The translations under genes were made by a program, and so were the position numbers. The notes beneath the pieces were generated by a model. It was not told the origin of the DNA, searched no databases, and worked only from the letters and a program-made list of their open reading frames with translations. DNA of 64,000 bases from Algoriphagus halophilus (GTDB taxonomy: Bacteria; Bacteroidota; Bacteroidia; Cytophagales; Cyclobacteriaceae): the NCBI RefSeq assembly GCF_900129785.1, contig NZ_FSRC01000001.1:1612001-1676000 (forward strand), written 5' to 3'. The first letter of the stretch is position 1. The number at the start of each line of letters is the position of its first letter. Of this stretch, positions 36,341 to 44,777 are shown one piece after another.

Positions 36341-37351
36341 CTAAAATTCTTCTAAAGCCCTCTCCAAGGTTTTGTCCTGGCCGGCAGCCATTTCAGAATT
36401 TGTATTCTTAACATAAATCTCCGGAGGTATTCCAACACCTTCAAATGTTTTCCCATCTTTAAAATACGTTTTTTGTGTCACCAGAGAGTAGAACCATCCA
36501 TTCGCCAGTTCCTTGCCAATTTTTGTGGCAATTGCACCATTGGTGGTGTCTCCAACATGGGTAACATTCGGAAGCGCTTTAAAAGCCATGGTTGCCCTTT
36601 CACTAGCGCTAATTGTATATCTGTCTGTAATTAAAACAATGGGTTTATTAAAATATTTTCCTTTTGGATACACACTCCACTCGTATAATTCAGTATAGTC
36701 ATTTTTACCTGGGCCATTTTTTGTTTTTGAACTAAAAACTAGACGCTCCTCATCTGTAAGTCTTCCAAATTCAGAAAATGCATAGGTGAAATTTCCACCT
36801 GAACTGTGTCTCATATCTACAATTAACCCATCAGCAGAAGCGAAATAATCAAGGATGCTATTAATGTCAAACATATTTATGCCAATTGCTTTGATATGCC
36901 AATACCCTACATTTCCAAGCCAACCATAAGTATTTAGGCCGTTTCCACTTTTCAAGAAATCGTTTTGCAAGTAATTGCTCTTAATTAGGTCTAGATCAAA
37001 TAAACCATCATCTATTCTTTGATCAATTATACGGTTGGAATAAAAGACGTCAGAATTTGGGGTGGTAAATGATACGTGACCATCATCCAGTGACCGGAGC
37101 ATGCTTTTAATGATGTTTATCAATTCTTCATTCGTCGTGGACGATTTAACCTGAGGACGATGTATATCATATTGTTGGTCCCAATCCACTCCCCTTTCCT
37201 CAAATGGTGCATATTCCGAATTAAAAGTGCTCCATAAATTTTCAAATATATCTTCTGGATTATTGGCTGGCTCTGGTTCGAAAAATGCATTTTCACAACC
37301 CATTGCTGAGAGAATTAGTAAAGCAAAAAGGACTTTATAATAATTTTTCAT
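36341..37351 (-). CDS. S41-family (C-terminal processing-like) peptidase lipoprotein
   Basis: A 336-residue protein from the start at 37351, which gives a lipoprotein signal (MKNYYKVLFALLILSAMGC); the frame opens 15 codons earlier from a TTG. Catalytic core: GLIVDMRHSSGGNF (about 179), VLITDRYTISASERATMAF (nucleophile Ser in SASE, about 249) and GVGIPPEI near the end. An N-terminal helical cap is present but no clear PDZ domain, as in Bacteroidota S41 lipoproteins of this size. It starts 4 bases after the outer-membrane gene stop. Confidence 0.9.
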   Translation of the reverse strand: MKNYYKVLFALLILSAMGCENAFFEPEPANNPEDIFENLWSTFNSEYAPFEERGVDWDQQYDIHRPQVKSSTTNEELINIIKSMLRSLDDGHVSFTTPNSDVFYSNRIIDQRIDDGLFDLDLIKSNYLQNDFLKSGNGLNTYGWLGNVGYWHIKAIGINMFDINSILDYFASADGLIVDMRHSSGGNFTYAFSEFGRLTDEERLVFSSKTKNGPGKNDYTELYEWSVYPKGKYFNKPIVLITDRYTISASERATMAFKALPNVTHVGDTTNGAIATKIGKELANGWFYSLVTQKTYFKDGKTFEGVGIPPEIYVKNTNSEMAAGQDKTLERALEEF

Positions 37352-37355
37352 TTTT

Positions 37356-38180
37356 CTAGAATTTAAATTTTCCATTGATAAAAAATACATTCTCAATTTG
37401 GGTATAATGAGTGGGTGACTGGTTGAAATTCAGTGCCAAAAGATATGTTAATCCGATATCCCATTTTTCATTGAGGACGTAACCATACCTTACATCAAAG
37501 TCAAAACGTTGGGAATTTCCCCATGATTCTAATTCTCCATCCTTTACCCTATTTGTAAATTCTTTAATTCCTTTGTGAGAATAGATGTTTTCAAAATAAT
37601 CATCATTCTGCGCTGCATAGGGTGCGCGGTAGATGTAGGAAAATAAAGGGAGTCCAAGGTTGGATTTGAAATAGTGTTTTTCATTGAGTGTATACCTAAG
37701 ATTTAGCCATAGGTCAAGCCCAAATGAGATAAACATCGGTGAAGGGGTCAATGTGGGGCCAAAATTGTAGTCTGAGGAATAAATTTGATTCCTTGATTTT
37801 CCTCCTACTACGAGCCTCCATTGATTTTTGTCAAGAATAGACTTGCCTAGGGCATAGTTAAAATCTATAAGTTTAAAACTATGCGCTATACCAGTTTCAT
37901 TCCCGTTATAAAATGAGTTGAAACTGTAAGGTTCAACGATACTTGGGTTGTATAAACTAAACTTAATCTCAGCTAGCTGATCTAACTTTTTTGATCGACT
38001 ATAAGTCAACAATACATTAATGGGTGCCCACTGTTGGTGGATAAAAGGCGACACAGTTTGGTCTTGCCGCATGATTTGACCCATTCCCCAATTCAAGGAG
38101 AACTCATTATGCTTTTCATCTTGGGCTATCAGGCTTGACGTAAAGAAAAATGCGATGAATAAAAAAGTATACTTTTTCAT
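37356..38180 (-). CDS. Outer-membrane beta-barrel-like protein, function unknown
   Basis: A 274-residue protein from ATG 38180, chosen because it begins a clean signal peptide (MKKYTFLFIAFFFTSSLIAQ). The rest is rich in alternating aromatic and polar strands (FSLNWGMGQIM, INVLLTYSRS, RFDFDVRYGYVLNEKWDIGLTYLLALNF) and ends in an aromatic residue (KFKF), as outer-membrane barrels do. I do not recognise a specific family. It belongs to the four-gene cassette with the S41 peptidase, head-GIN lipoprotein and LytTR regulator. Confidence 0.75.
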   Translation of the reverse strand: MKKYTFLFIAFFFTSSLIAQDEKHNEFSLNWGMGQIMRQDQTVSPFIHQQWAPINVLLTYSRSKKLDQLAEIKFSLYNPSIVEPYSFNSFYNGNETGIAHSFKLIDFNYALGKSILDKNQWRLVVGGKSRNQIYSSDYNFGPTLTPSPMFISFGLDLWLNLRYTLNEKHYFKSNLGLPLFSYIYRAPYAAQNDDYFENIYSHKGIKEFTNRVKDGELESWGNSQRFDFDVRYGYVLNEKWDIGLTYLLALNFNQSPTHYTQIENVFFINGKFKF

Positions 38181-38287
38181 ATTTTGAACAATGTGGGTTA
38201 CGATTCGAATTTGCGATTGTTCAAACCACGAATTCCAATGAAAACAGGTTAGTGTGATAGGCCTTTTCATGATTCTTTCGATAGTTA

Positions 38288-38977
38288 TTAATTGGCATCA
38301 ATAAGATTCAGTGACCCAGTTACCTTTTGTGTGATGGTAGGATTTCCCTTGTAGGAAATTGTGGCAAGTCCGTCAACCTCAATATCTAGTTCTGTTTCGC
38401 AGGAAACTTCTAAGGTTCCTTCACCGGAAATATCTAGAATGGTCGATTGCGTTAAGAGATTAAAATTATTCACTACTGTTTGGCCTGAACTGAATATAGA
38501 TTGGGAGGTTACCTTACCTGTAAGATTCATCATTGACTTTCCTGAGGTAATGATGTAAAGGTCATTAAGGTCAAGATCACCATCTGATTCTATGATGTTA
38601 TCGCCATTGGCAATAATATCTTTAAGATCGGGTACTGTAATGGCGATCCAAACACCAAAATTGGTATTGAAACAAGTAATATTGTCTTCATACCCTATTT
38701 CTAGTTCTCCATTGGATACTTTATATTTTATGGGTTGCATTAATTCCGGTTCTGCAAACACCGTAACATTTTGAATAGGCCCCTGTTTTATTCTTAGATT
38801 AACTGGACCTGAAATTGAAATTTTATCAAACTGGTTTACTGATAGGTCATATTCATTTACTCTTCCCGAACCATTTAAACATAAGTCTTCGTTTTCCTTA
38901 CACGATAGAAGAATAGTTGTACTGGCTAATGCAAAAAGCAGCCATTTTTGAATGGAGGTTTTCATAGTAGTTTTCAT
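38288..38977 (-). CDS. Head-GIN (DUF2807) lipoprotein
   Basis: A 229-residue protein from ATG 38977 (another ATG at 38965). Lipoprotein signal ends LLSC. The body matches the putative auto-transporter adhesin head-GIN domain: VNQFDKISISGPVNLRIKQG, NVTVFAEPELMQPIKYKV, ELEIGYED, then repeating short beta strands with N/D/S turns, as in a right-handed beta-helix. Such lipoproteins are common in Bacteroidota. Function is unknown; envelope or adhesion roles are proposed for the family. Confidence 0.85.
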   Translation of the reverse strand: MKTTMKTSIQKWLLFALASTTILLSCKENEDLCLNGSGRVNEYDLSVNQFDKISISGPVNLRIKQGPIQNVTVFAEPELMQPIKYKVSNGELEIGYEDNITCFNTNFGVWIAITVPDLKDIIANGDNIIESDGDLDLNDLYIITSGKSMMNLTGKVTSQSIFSSGQTVVNNFNLLTQSTILDISGEGTLEVSCETELDIEVDGLATISYKGNPTITQKVTGSLNLIDAN

Positions 38978-39082
38978 AATGTTGGGTTTTAAATTAAAGA
39001 TCGATAAAAAACCTCTTAGGTTTGCTTTAATCAATGATTTGTCACCGAAGTCGATAAAAAATATGCTGAAGTCGATGAAGTA

Positions 39083-39892
39083 TTAGGTACTAATCCAACT
39101 TCTGAAATTGGCAGCTCTTTTCTGACTAACTTGAATAGTTGCTAAAGCAGGAAAAATTGTCACATCTACTTTCCCATTAGTGCCTGAGGCAAATGATTTA
39201 CAAGCCTCTCTCCTAATGATAAATTGTCTGTTCGCTCGAAAAAAATGACTGGGAGGTAAGATTTTCTCGAAATGATCCAGATTTTCTGAGAGAAAAAATT
39301 CCTCTCCCTCAAAAGTGATTAAGTAAACAATTCCTTGCTTTAATTGGATATAAGAAATTTCAGACACCTGAACAGGTATTTTTTTCCCCCCTTTTCTACC
39401 TATAATTGATGGTGTCTTCGATAAATTCACTTCATTGTCCCTTGGAACTCTTACTTTAAAAAGATGAATTACAACAAAAAATAAATTGATAATTAGAATC
39501 AGTAAAACCTGAGGGAAAAATTCGTATTTGAAATAATTATCTTTAAAAAGATCCTGATGCCATATAAATTCCCATTGGATAAAAGTGATTAGAATGGATA
39601 GAATTACAGGTACTATAATGGCAAATAAAAGTTGATAGATCACCCTCTTAAAAGTCTCCTTAGTCCATTCAAATTTCTTATTTAAAAAAAAGTTTACTCG
39701 ATCAATAATTTCTAAAATTATATAAACGCTAAGAAACGTCACGAGCATATCCAAATAATGCAAGGGGTTCTTAAACCGTCCAATCCAATCATCCTTACCT
39801 ATAAGAATAAGGATATTTGCTATAAATAGAGAAATAATCGAATTACGAACCCAACGGTAGCTTGAGGCAGCTTTCTTTATCAAATCAGGCAT
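39083..39892 (-). CDS. Membrane-anchored LytTR DNA-binding regulator
   Basis: A 269-residue protein with four membrane helices in the first 150 residues (NSIISLFIANILILIG, MLVTFLSVYIILEII, LLFAIIVPVILSILITFI, FPQVLLILIINLFFVVI) and a C-terminal LytTR domain (about 165-265: KIPVQVSEISYIQLKQG, FFRANRQFIIRREA). There is no receiver or kinase domain, so sensing is probably through the membrane part. It is first in the cassette with the GIN, outer-membrane and S41 genes and probably regulates them. Confidence 0.88.
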   Translation of the reverse strand: MPDLIKKAASSYRWVRNSIISLFIANILILIGKDDWIGRFKNPLHYLDMLVTFLSVYIILEIIDRVNFFLNKKFEWTKETFKRVIYQLLFAIIVPVILSILITFIQWEFIWHQDLFKDNYFKYEFFPQVLLILIINLFFVVIHLFKVRVPRDNEVNLSKTPSIIGRKGGKKIPVQVSEISYIQLKQGIVYLITFEGEEFFLSENLDHFEKILPPSHFFRANRQFIIRREACKSFASGTNGKVDVTIFPALATIQVSQKRAANFRSWIST

Positions 39893-39937
39893 TTCATGAC
39901 TAATTTAAAAAAAATATTTTGGTTATATATGGCCTTT

Positions 39938-40300
39938 TTAGAATAGGCCAACATCACTTTTCCTCCCAATTCCTACTCATTTCCATTGGAACCAACTCAG
40001 CTCTGAGCATCACTCCGGAGGTGTATAATGTAACAACGAGTACTACCCATTTAAGAAGATCCAATGGCAAGGATTTGAATACCAAAGCTTCGATTAAAAC
40101 AACTATATTTCTAGGTATATCCATGACAATGGCTGCTTTTTTATTGTATGTATCCTCACGGATAAAAACCGAATGTAAGGGTGTAATGCACAGGAGCCCA
40201 TCCATCCTTATTGGTAAAGCAAGATTAGGTGACATCCCCAAGGAAAAACCAAGGCCTTACATGGAGCATATAAAACCTATCCCATCATTATATTATCTTG
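39938..40300 (-). pseudogene. Decayed 3' fragment of a TauE/SafE gene (copy B)
   Basis: This aligns to the last 300-odd bases of the intact TauE/SafE gene with a constant offset of 1023 bases from its stop up to about 40177. A seven-base deletion near 40180 then shifts the frame. Identity over 40018-40137 is about 77 percent by my count. The similarity runs about 20 bases past the stop codon. A 95-codon frame survives (39954-40241) but has a scrambled N-terminus and lacks two thirds of the protein. It is a remnant, not a gene. Confidence 0.78.
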
Positions 40301-40329
40301 CAAAAATTTTCTAAACAAGATCATTTATC

Positions 40330-40845
40330 ATGAGGCGAAAAATTCCAGAATCAACGCTGCCAAAACTCAATCGCTCACAATTAATTACTCCTGAAGGCTT
40401 TCAAAAATTAAAGGAAGAACATGATCATTTGTGGCGAGTTGAAAGGCCAGACGTTACCGCTAAAGTTGCATGGGCCGCAAGTTTGGGAGATCGTTCAGAA
40501 AATGCCGATTACCATTACAACAAAAAACGTCTTCGAGAAATTGATAATCGCCTACGTTACTTGCGTAAGTGTATTGATGACTTTAAAGTCATTGACTACC
40601 ACCCCAACCAAGAAGGAAAAGTGAATTTTGGGGCTTGGGTAGAAATTAAAAACGAAAAGAAAGGTCTTCAAAATCGTTTTCGTATTGTGGGTTACGAAGA
40701 GTTAATAGGTAACAAAAATTATATCTCTATGGACTCCCCAATGGCAAAATCGCTTCTTGGTAAAACTGTGGGAGATGAGGTGATAGTTAAAACCAAAATG
40801 GGTGATTTTGTATGGAAGATTCTTAAAATAGAGTACCAAAAGTAG
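40330..40845 (+). CDS. greB: GreB transcript-cleavage factor
   Basis: A 171-residue factor that binds the RNA polymerase secondary channel and stimulates cleavage of backtracked RNA. ITPEGFQKLKEEHDHLWRVE starts the coiled-coil, and WAASLGDRSENADYHYNKKR includes the tip with the acidic Asp/Glu pair. LRYLRKCIDDFKVIDY and NFGAWVEIKNEKKG follow, then FRIVGYEEL and ISMDSPMAKSLLGKTVGDEV. The match to gammaproteobacterial GreB is unusually strong for a Bacteroidota genome, so lateral transfer is likely. It is on the strand opposite its neighbours and is bracketed by the intact TauE gene and TauE copy B. Confidence 0.95.
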   Translation: MRRKIPESTLPKLNRSQLITPEGFQKLKEEHDHLWRVERPDVTAKVAWAASLGDRSENADYHYNKKRLREIDNRLRYLRKCIDDFKVIDYHPNQEGKVNFGAWVEIKNEKKGLQNRFRIVGYEELIGNKNYISMDSPMAKSLLGKTVGDEVIVKTKMGDFVWKILKIEYQK

Positions 40846-40976
40846 TTTTGCTTATCATAGCAATAAGGAATTGCTTAGAATTAGGTAATGTATAATACAC
40901 CATTTTTTCTTCGTGTAGATAGATTGGAGTTCTTCTAATACCGTTTTCCTGATTGTAATTTCAGAATAATTCCAAA

Positions 40977-41897
40977 TCACTTTTCCTCCAAATCCATACT
41001 CAATTCCTTTTGAACTAATCCTGCTCTCAGCATTACTGCGGAAGTGTATAATATAACCCCTATCACGACCCATTTAAGAACATCCAAAGGCAGGGACTTG
41101 ACCAGTAAGGCTGCGATTAATACTGCTACAATTCCCGGTATCGCCATGGCAATGGCTGCTTTTTTATTGTAAGCGTCCTCACGGATAAATCGGATGGAAG
41201 CAGGTGGCATCAGAAATGCACAGGAACCCATCATGATGGGAAAGGCAACTTGAGGAGACATCCCCAAGGCAAAAACCAAGGCCATACAGGGGGCATACAA
41301 TCCAATTCCCGCTGTCATCAAAGCTCCTAGGAAAAAGTTACCGATAATTGCGATCGCTAATTTACCTCCCCGAAGACCAATGGCATCTCCCCCACCCTGA
41401 ATCCAATCCAAGTTTCTTGCAATCATAAACACTGCTGTAATCAACAAGGCAATCCCCATAGTCAATCGAATCTTACGTTCCGAAAGTTTGGAGACCACGC
41501 CTGCTCCAATAATGGCTCCTAAGGCTGCAGATACTAGCATTAATATGAGGGTCCAAGCATCTACTTCTATAATAGTAATGAAGATCAAGGCCTGAAAGAG
41601 CACAGGAAGGGTATTGGCCACATTCAAAGTCCCTGGCATTACCTTATCTTCTGTTTGTTTGGTGAATTTCAATAAGGCTGTCTGTGGGGCAAAAGCGCCA
41701 ATGCCCAGCACATCAAAAAAGTTAACCACAAATCCAATGATGGAAGTCTTGGTCCAGCTTACGGGTTCTAACTGATTTTTATGTTTTAAAAAATCCCTTA
41801 CTAATGCAATGCAAAACCAGCAAGTTAATATGGCAAGGGCAATCCAAATGAATGTGATCATTGTCAGTAAGTTAGAAGTAATTTCATACGACAGCAA
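40977..41897 (-). CDS. TauE/SafE-family membrane transporter (intact copy)
   Basis: A 306-residue permease with about eight membrane helices. The family halves are recognisable: GFVVNFFDVLGIGAFAPQT near 50-68 and GNFFLGALMTAGIGLYAPCM near 190-209. Members export sulfite, sulfoacetate or other small organosulfur anions. The last 100 codons are duplicated, in decayed form, at 35976-36260 and 39938-40300. That makes the 3' end of this gene look like a repeatedly used insertion site. Confidence 0.9.
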   Translation of the reverse strand: MLSYEITSNLLTMITFIWIALAILTCWFCIALVRDFLKHKNQLEPVSWTKTSIIGFVVNFFDVLGIGAFAPQTALLKFTKQTEDKVMPGTLNVANTLPVLFQALIFITIIEVDAWTLILMLVSAALGAIIGAGVVSKLSERKIRLTMGIALLITAVFMIARNLDWIQGGGDAIGLRGGKLAIAIIGNFFLGALMTAGIGLYAPCMALVFALGMSPQVAFPIMMGSCAFLMPPASIRFIREDAYNKKAAIAMAIPGIVAVLIAALLVKSLPLDVLKWVVIGVILYTSAVMLRAGLVQKELSMDLEEK

Positions 41898-42070
41898 TAG
41901 TTTAATTCAAACTATGAGATTTGAAAAAGATAATACATTTTCCTCTAATTCAGGGATATAGATTTATGATGTTCAATAAAAAAAGTTAATATTCCTCTTA
42001 CAAAGAGTTTTGGTATTCTAACACTCCAAAGAATTTTCCTATGCCCTATTTTGACTATTTAAGCAATAAA

Positions 42071-44704
42071 ATGAGGATCCTACCTGTGAAATTCATTCTC
42101 CTGCTTTTTATGATGCTTTATTCCTCTGGAATTTTTGCTCAACAGCCCTCTTCTCCTTTGGTAGCTTCTTTTGAATCCTACCGGCAAATGAAGGAGGAAA
42201 CGACCTTTAAATTAGACTGGATTTCCTTAGGCCCCACAGTTAATTCGGCACGGGCAGATATCGTTCAGGTAGATGAAACGAATCCAGGTACCATGTATGT
42301 GGGCTTTGGTTCGGGTGGTATATGGAAAACTACCAATCACGGAGTTACATGGAGTTCAATTTTTGATGAGCAATCCTCCATCGGTATTGGGGATATGGAA
42401 TTAGCTCCCTCGGATCCCAATATCATCTATTTGGGTACAGGAGAAAATTTAAAAAAGCCAAGAAATTTCACCTTACCCGGAACAGGGATGTTTCGTTCGG
42501 ATGATGCCGGCGAGACCTGGGAACATATCGGTTTGGAGGATTCTTGGTCCATTTCTGAGATAGAGATTCATCCTACCAATCCGGACATCGTATTTGTTGC
42601 AGTCTTGGGACATCTATGGACCAAAAATGAAAACCGGGGGCTCTACCGAACCATGGATGGAGGGAAAACTTGGGAGCAGGTGCTGTACAAGGATGAGTTG
42701 ACCGGTGCCAATGAGGTGCAATTCTCTCCTTCCGATCCTCAAGTCATGTATGCATCCCTGTGGGAAGTGTATCCTGGAATTAGTGGAGAAAATAGTGGGG
42801 TGTATCGTAGCAAGGACGGTGGTACTACTTGGGAGCTTTGTACCAATGGATTACCCAATGGTCCAAAAATTGGTCGTATCGGTCTTACAGTTTCCAATTC
42901 CAATCCTGATAAAGCCTATGCACTGATTGACAACTTGAACAATGCACGTAACGAAGCCGCAGAATTATATAAGACTATAGATGGAGGGCTAACATGGACG
43001 AAAACCCATTCAGGACCTTTCAAAATCTTTCCTGGAATCGGTTGGTATTTCACCGATGTGTATGTGAATCCTGAAAATGACGAAGAAGTTTTTTGCTTGG
43101 GAGTGCGTCTGGCGCATAGCATGGATGGTGGTAAGACTTTTTCCTACATCGGAGGTCAAGTAAGCAGGATGAATCCAAGTTTGGCCCAAGGGCTCCACTT
43201 AGATCAATGTGAATTATGGATTAACCCAACGAATCCCAATCATCTGGCCTTGGGAAATGATGGAGGGTTTTATGTGAGCTATGACAAGGGATTGACTTGG
43301 GTTCATTATAACAATATTCCAACGGGTGAATTTTATGATATTACGATTGATCAGGCAAATTATACCATTTATGGAGGTACTCAGGATGACGCCACAGTAT
43401 ATGGTCCTGCAAAGGAACTTAACACTCGATTCCCTGACCCTTGGAAGTATGTTTGGATTGATCCTTGGGATGGAGGAGATGGCTGTGTAACTCAAATTGA
43501 CCCGGTAGACCCATCCATTATCTATTATAGCAGGCAACATGGAGATGCCATGCGTTTGGATAAATCAGTTGATGAAGCAGTATCCATCATGCCTAGGCTT
43601 CCTGAGGATATAAATGATACCTTGGTATTTAATTATATGACCCCTTATTTTCTATCGAAATATGATCATCAAACCTTGTATCATGGTGGAAATTATTTGA
43701 TGAAAAGTACAGATCGAGGAGATACATGGGATGCGATAAGTCCGAACTTTGCTGTTTCTTCCGATCCTGGAAAACAATCTTTTGCTACAGGTGATATTGC
43801 CCAATCACCCATCAAAAAAGAAGTGCTGTATGCAGGTACTGACCATGGGGCTTTTTGGGTATCAAAAGATGAAGGTGCCACATGGGAAGAAAATTCCATC
43901 GGAATTGCCAATAACTACATTCGAAGCATCTCCCCTTCCCATCATCAAGTTTCTCGTGTATATATGGCGATGACCGGAATCAATTACGATGATTTGAAAG
44001 CCTATGTTTATGCTTCTGAAGATGATGGGAAAACCTGGAAAAGTATCGCATCTGGTCTTCCGGATGAGCCAGTCAATGTAATCAAAGAAGACCCTAGAAA
44101 TGAAAATATTCTGTATTTGGGTGGAATGCGAGGAGTCTATGTTTCTATTGACCGCGGACAAAACTGGTCTTATTTAGGAGTAGGGATGCCTGCGGCAGCG
44201 GTAGCAGATTTGGAATTTTATGAACCAACCATGGATTTGGTTGTGGCCACTCATGGACGAGGTATTTATAAAACTAACCTTCAACCCATTCATGAAATGC
44301 TCAGTCAAAATCTTTCAACTTCTACAGACCATTTCTTTGAGATCCATCCTACTCCTAGACCTTGGTTCAATTCCTCCAGTGGAGACCCTGATTATCGAAC
44401 AGTTGAAAAAGCTACCTTTTCATTCTGGCTCAATCAACCAAAACGGGTGAATATTTCAATTTTCGATGAGTCAAATAATAAAATCTGGGGGGAAGATTTG
44501 ACCGGAAGTAAAGGATTTAACCAACTTAGATGGGATTTGGTCGTGAAAAAGCAAAGCAGCGATGCTCCTTACTTTGTTCACTACGAAAGGTTTATTCAAA
44601 CAGGAAAATATACCGTAAAGCTTTCTTCAGGAGATCAAACTTTGGAACAGACATTTGATGTGGTAGAGCCATCATCTCCTTATTTAGTACGGGATGGATT
44701 CTGA
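42071..44704 (+). CDS. Secreted BNR/VPS10-like propeller protein
   Basis: About 877 residues when started at 42071, just before a signal peptide (MRILPVKFILLLFMMLYSSGIFA); the frame opens ten codons earlier. Many Asp-box-type turns repeat through the chain: FGSGGIWKTTNHGVTWSSI, GMFRSDDAGETWEHI, GLYRTMDGGKTWEQV, GVYRSKDGGTTWEL, YVSIDRGQNWSYLG. These build one or two large beta-propellers of the sortilin/xyloglucanase class. The C-terminal 130 residues resemble a beta-sandwich with a secretion-type end. Glycosidase activity is possible, but no catalytic residues can be assigned. It stands alone, convergent with the LOV phosphatase. Confidence 0.85.
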   Translation: MRILPVKFILLLFMMLYSSGIFAQQPSSPLVASFESYRQMKEETTFKLDWISLGPTVNSARADIVQVDETNPGTMYVGFGSGGIWKTTNHGVTWSSIFDEQSSIGIGDMELAPSDPNIIYLGTGENLKKPRNFTLPGTGMFRSDDAGETWEHIGLEDSWSISEIEIHPTNPDIVFVAVLGHLWTKNENRGLYRTMDGGKTWEQVLYKDELTGANEVQFSPSDPQVMYASLWEVYPGISGENSGVYRSKDGGTTWELCTNGLPNGPKIGRIGLTVSNSNPDKAYALIDNLNNARNEAAELYKTIDGGLTWTKTHSGPFKIFPGIGWYFTDVYVNPENDEEVFCLGVRLAHSMDGGKTFSYIGGQVSRMNPSLAQGLHLDQCELWINPTNPNHLALGNDGGFYVSYDKGLTWVHYNNIPTGEFYDITIDQANYTIYGGTQDDATVYGPAKELNTRFPDPWKYVWIDPWDGGDGCVTQIDPVDPSIIYYSRQHGDAMRLDKSVDEAVSIMPRLPEDINDTLVFNYMTPYFLSKYDHQTLYHGGNYLMKSTDRGDTWDAISPNFAVSSDPGKQSFATGDIAQSPIKKEVLYAGTDHGAFWVSKDEGATWEENSIGIANNYIRSISPSHHQVSRVYMAMTGINYDDLKAYVYASEDDGKTWKSIASGLPDEPVNVIKEDPRNENILYLGGMRGVYVSIDRGQNWSYLGVGMPAAAVADLEFYEPTMDLVVATHGRGIYKTNLQPIHEMLSQNLSTSTDHFFEIHPTPRPWFNSSSGDPDYRTVEKATFSFWLNQPKRVNISIFDESNNKIWGEDLTGSKGFNQLRWDLVVKKQSSDAPYFVHYERFIQTGKYTVKLSSGDQTLEQTFDVVEPSSPYLVRDGF

Positions 44705-44741
44705 TTCTTATGATCAATAAAGAATAGTCAGATTTTAAAAG

Positions 44742-44770
44742 ATGGCCCTTAATAAGGGCTATTTTTATTT
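44742..44770. terminator. Intrinsic terminator between convergent genes
   Basis: GCCCT-TAATA-AGGGC (44745-44759, with A/T closing pairs inside) is followed by ATTTTTATTT. It lies about 40 bases after the propeller gene stop and just before the LOV phosphatase stop on the other strand, so it can serve the plus strand directly and perhaps both. Confidence 0.75.
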
Positions 44771-44777
44771 AAAATCT

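Noticed and set aside
39954..40241. 95-codon open frame resembling the TauE/SafE C-terminus
   Set aside because: It aligns only to the last third of the intact gene, has a seven-base deletion that shifts the frame and no membrane N-terminal half. Called a pseudogene fragment instead of a gene.
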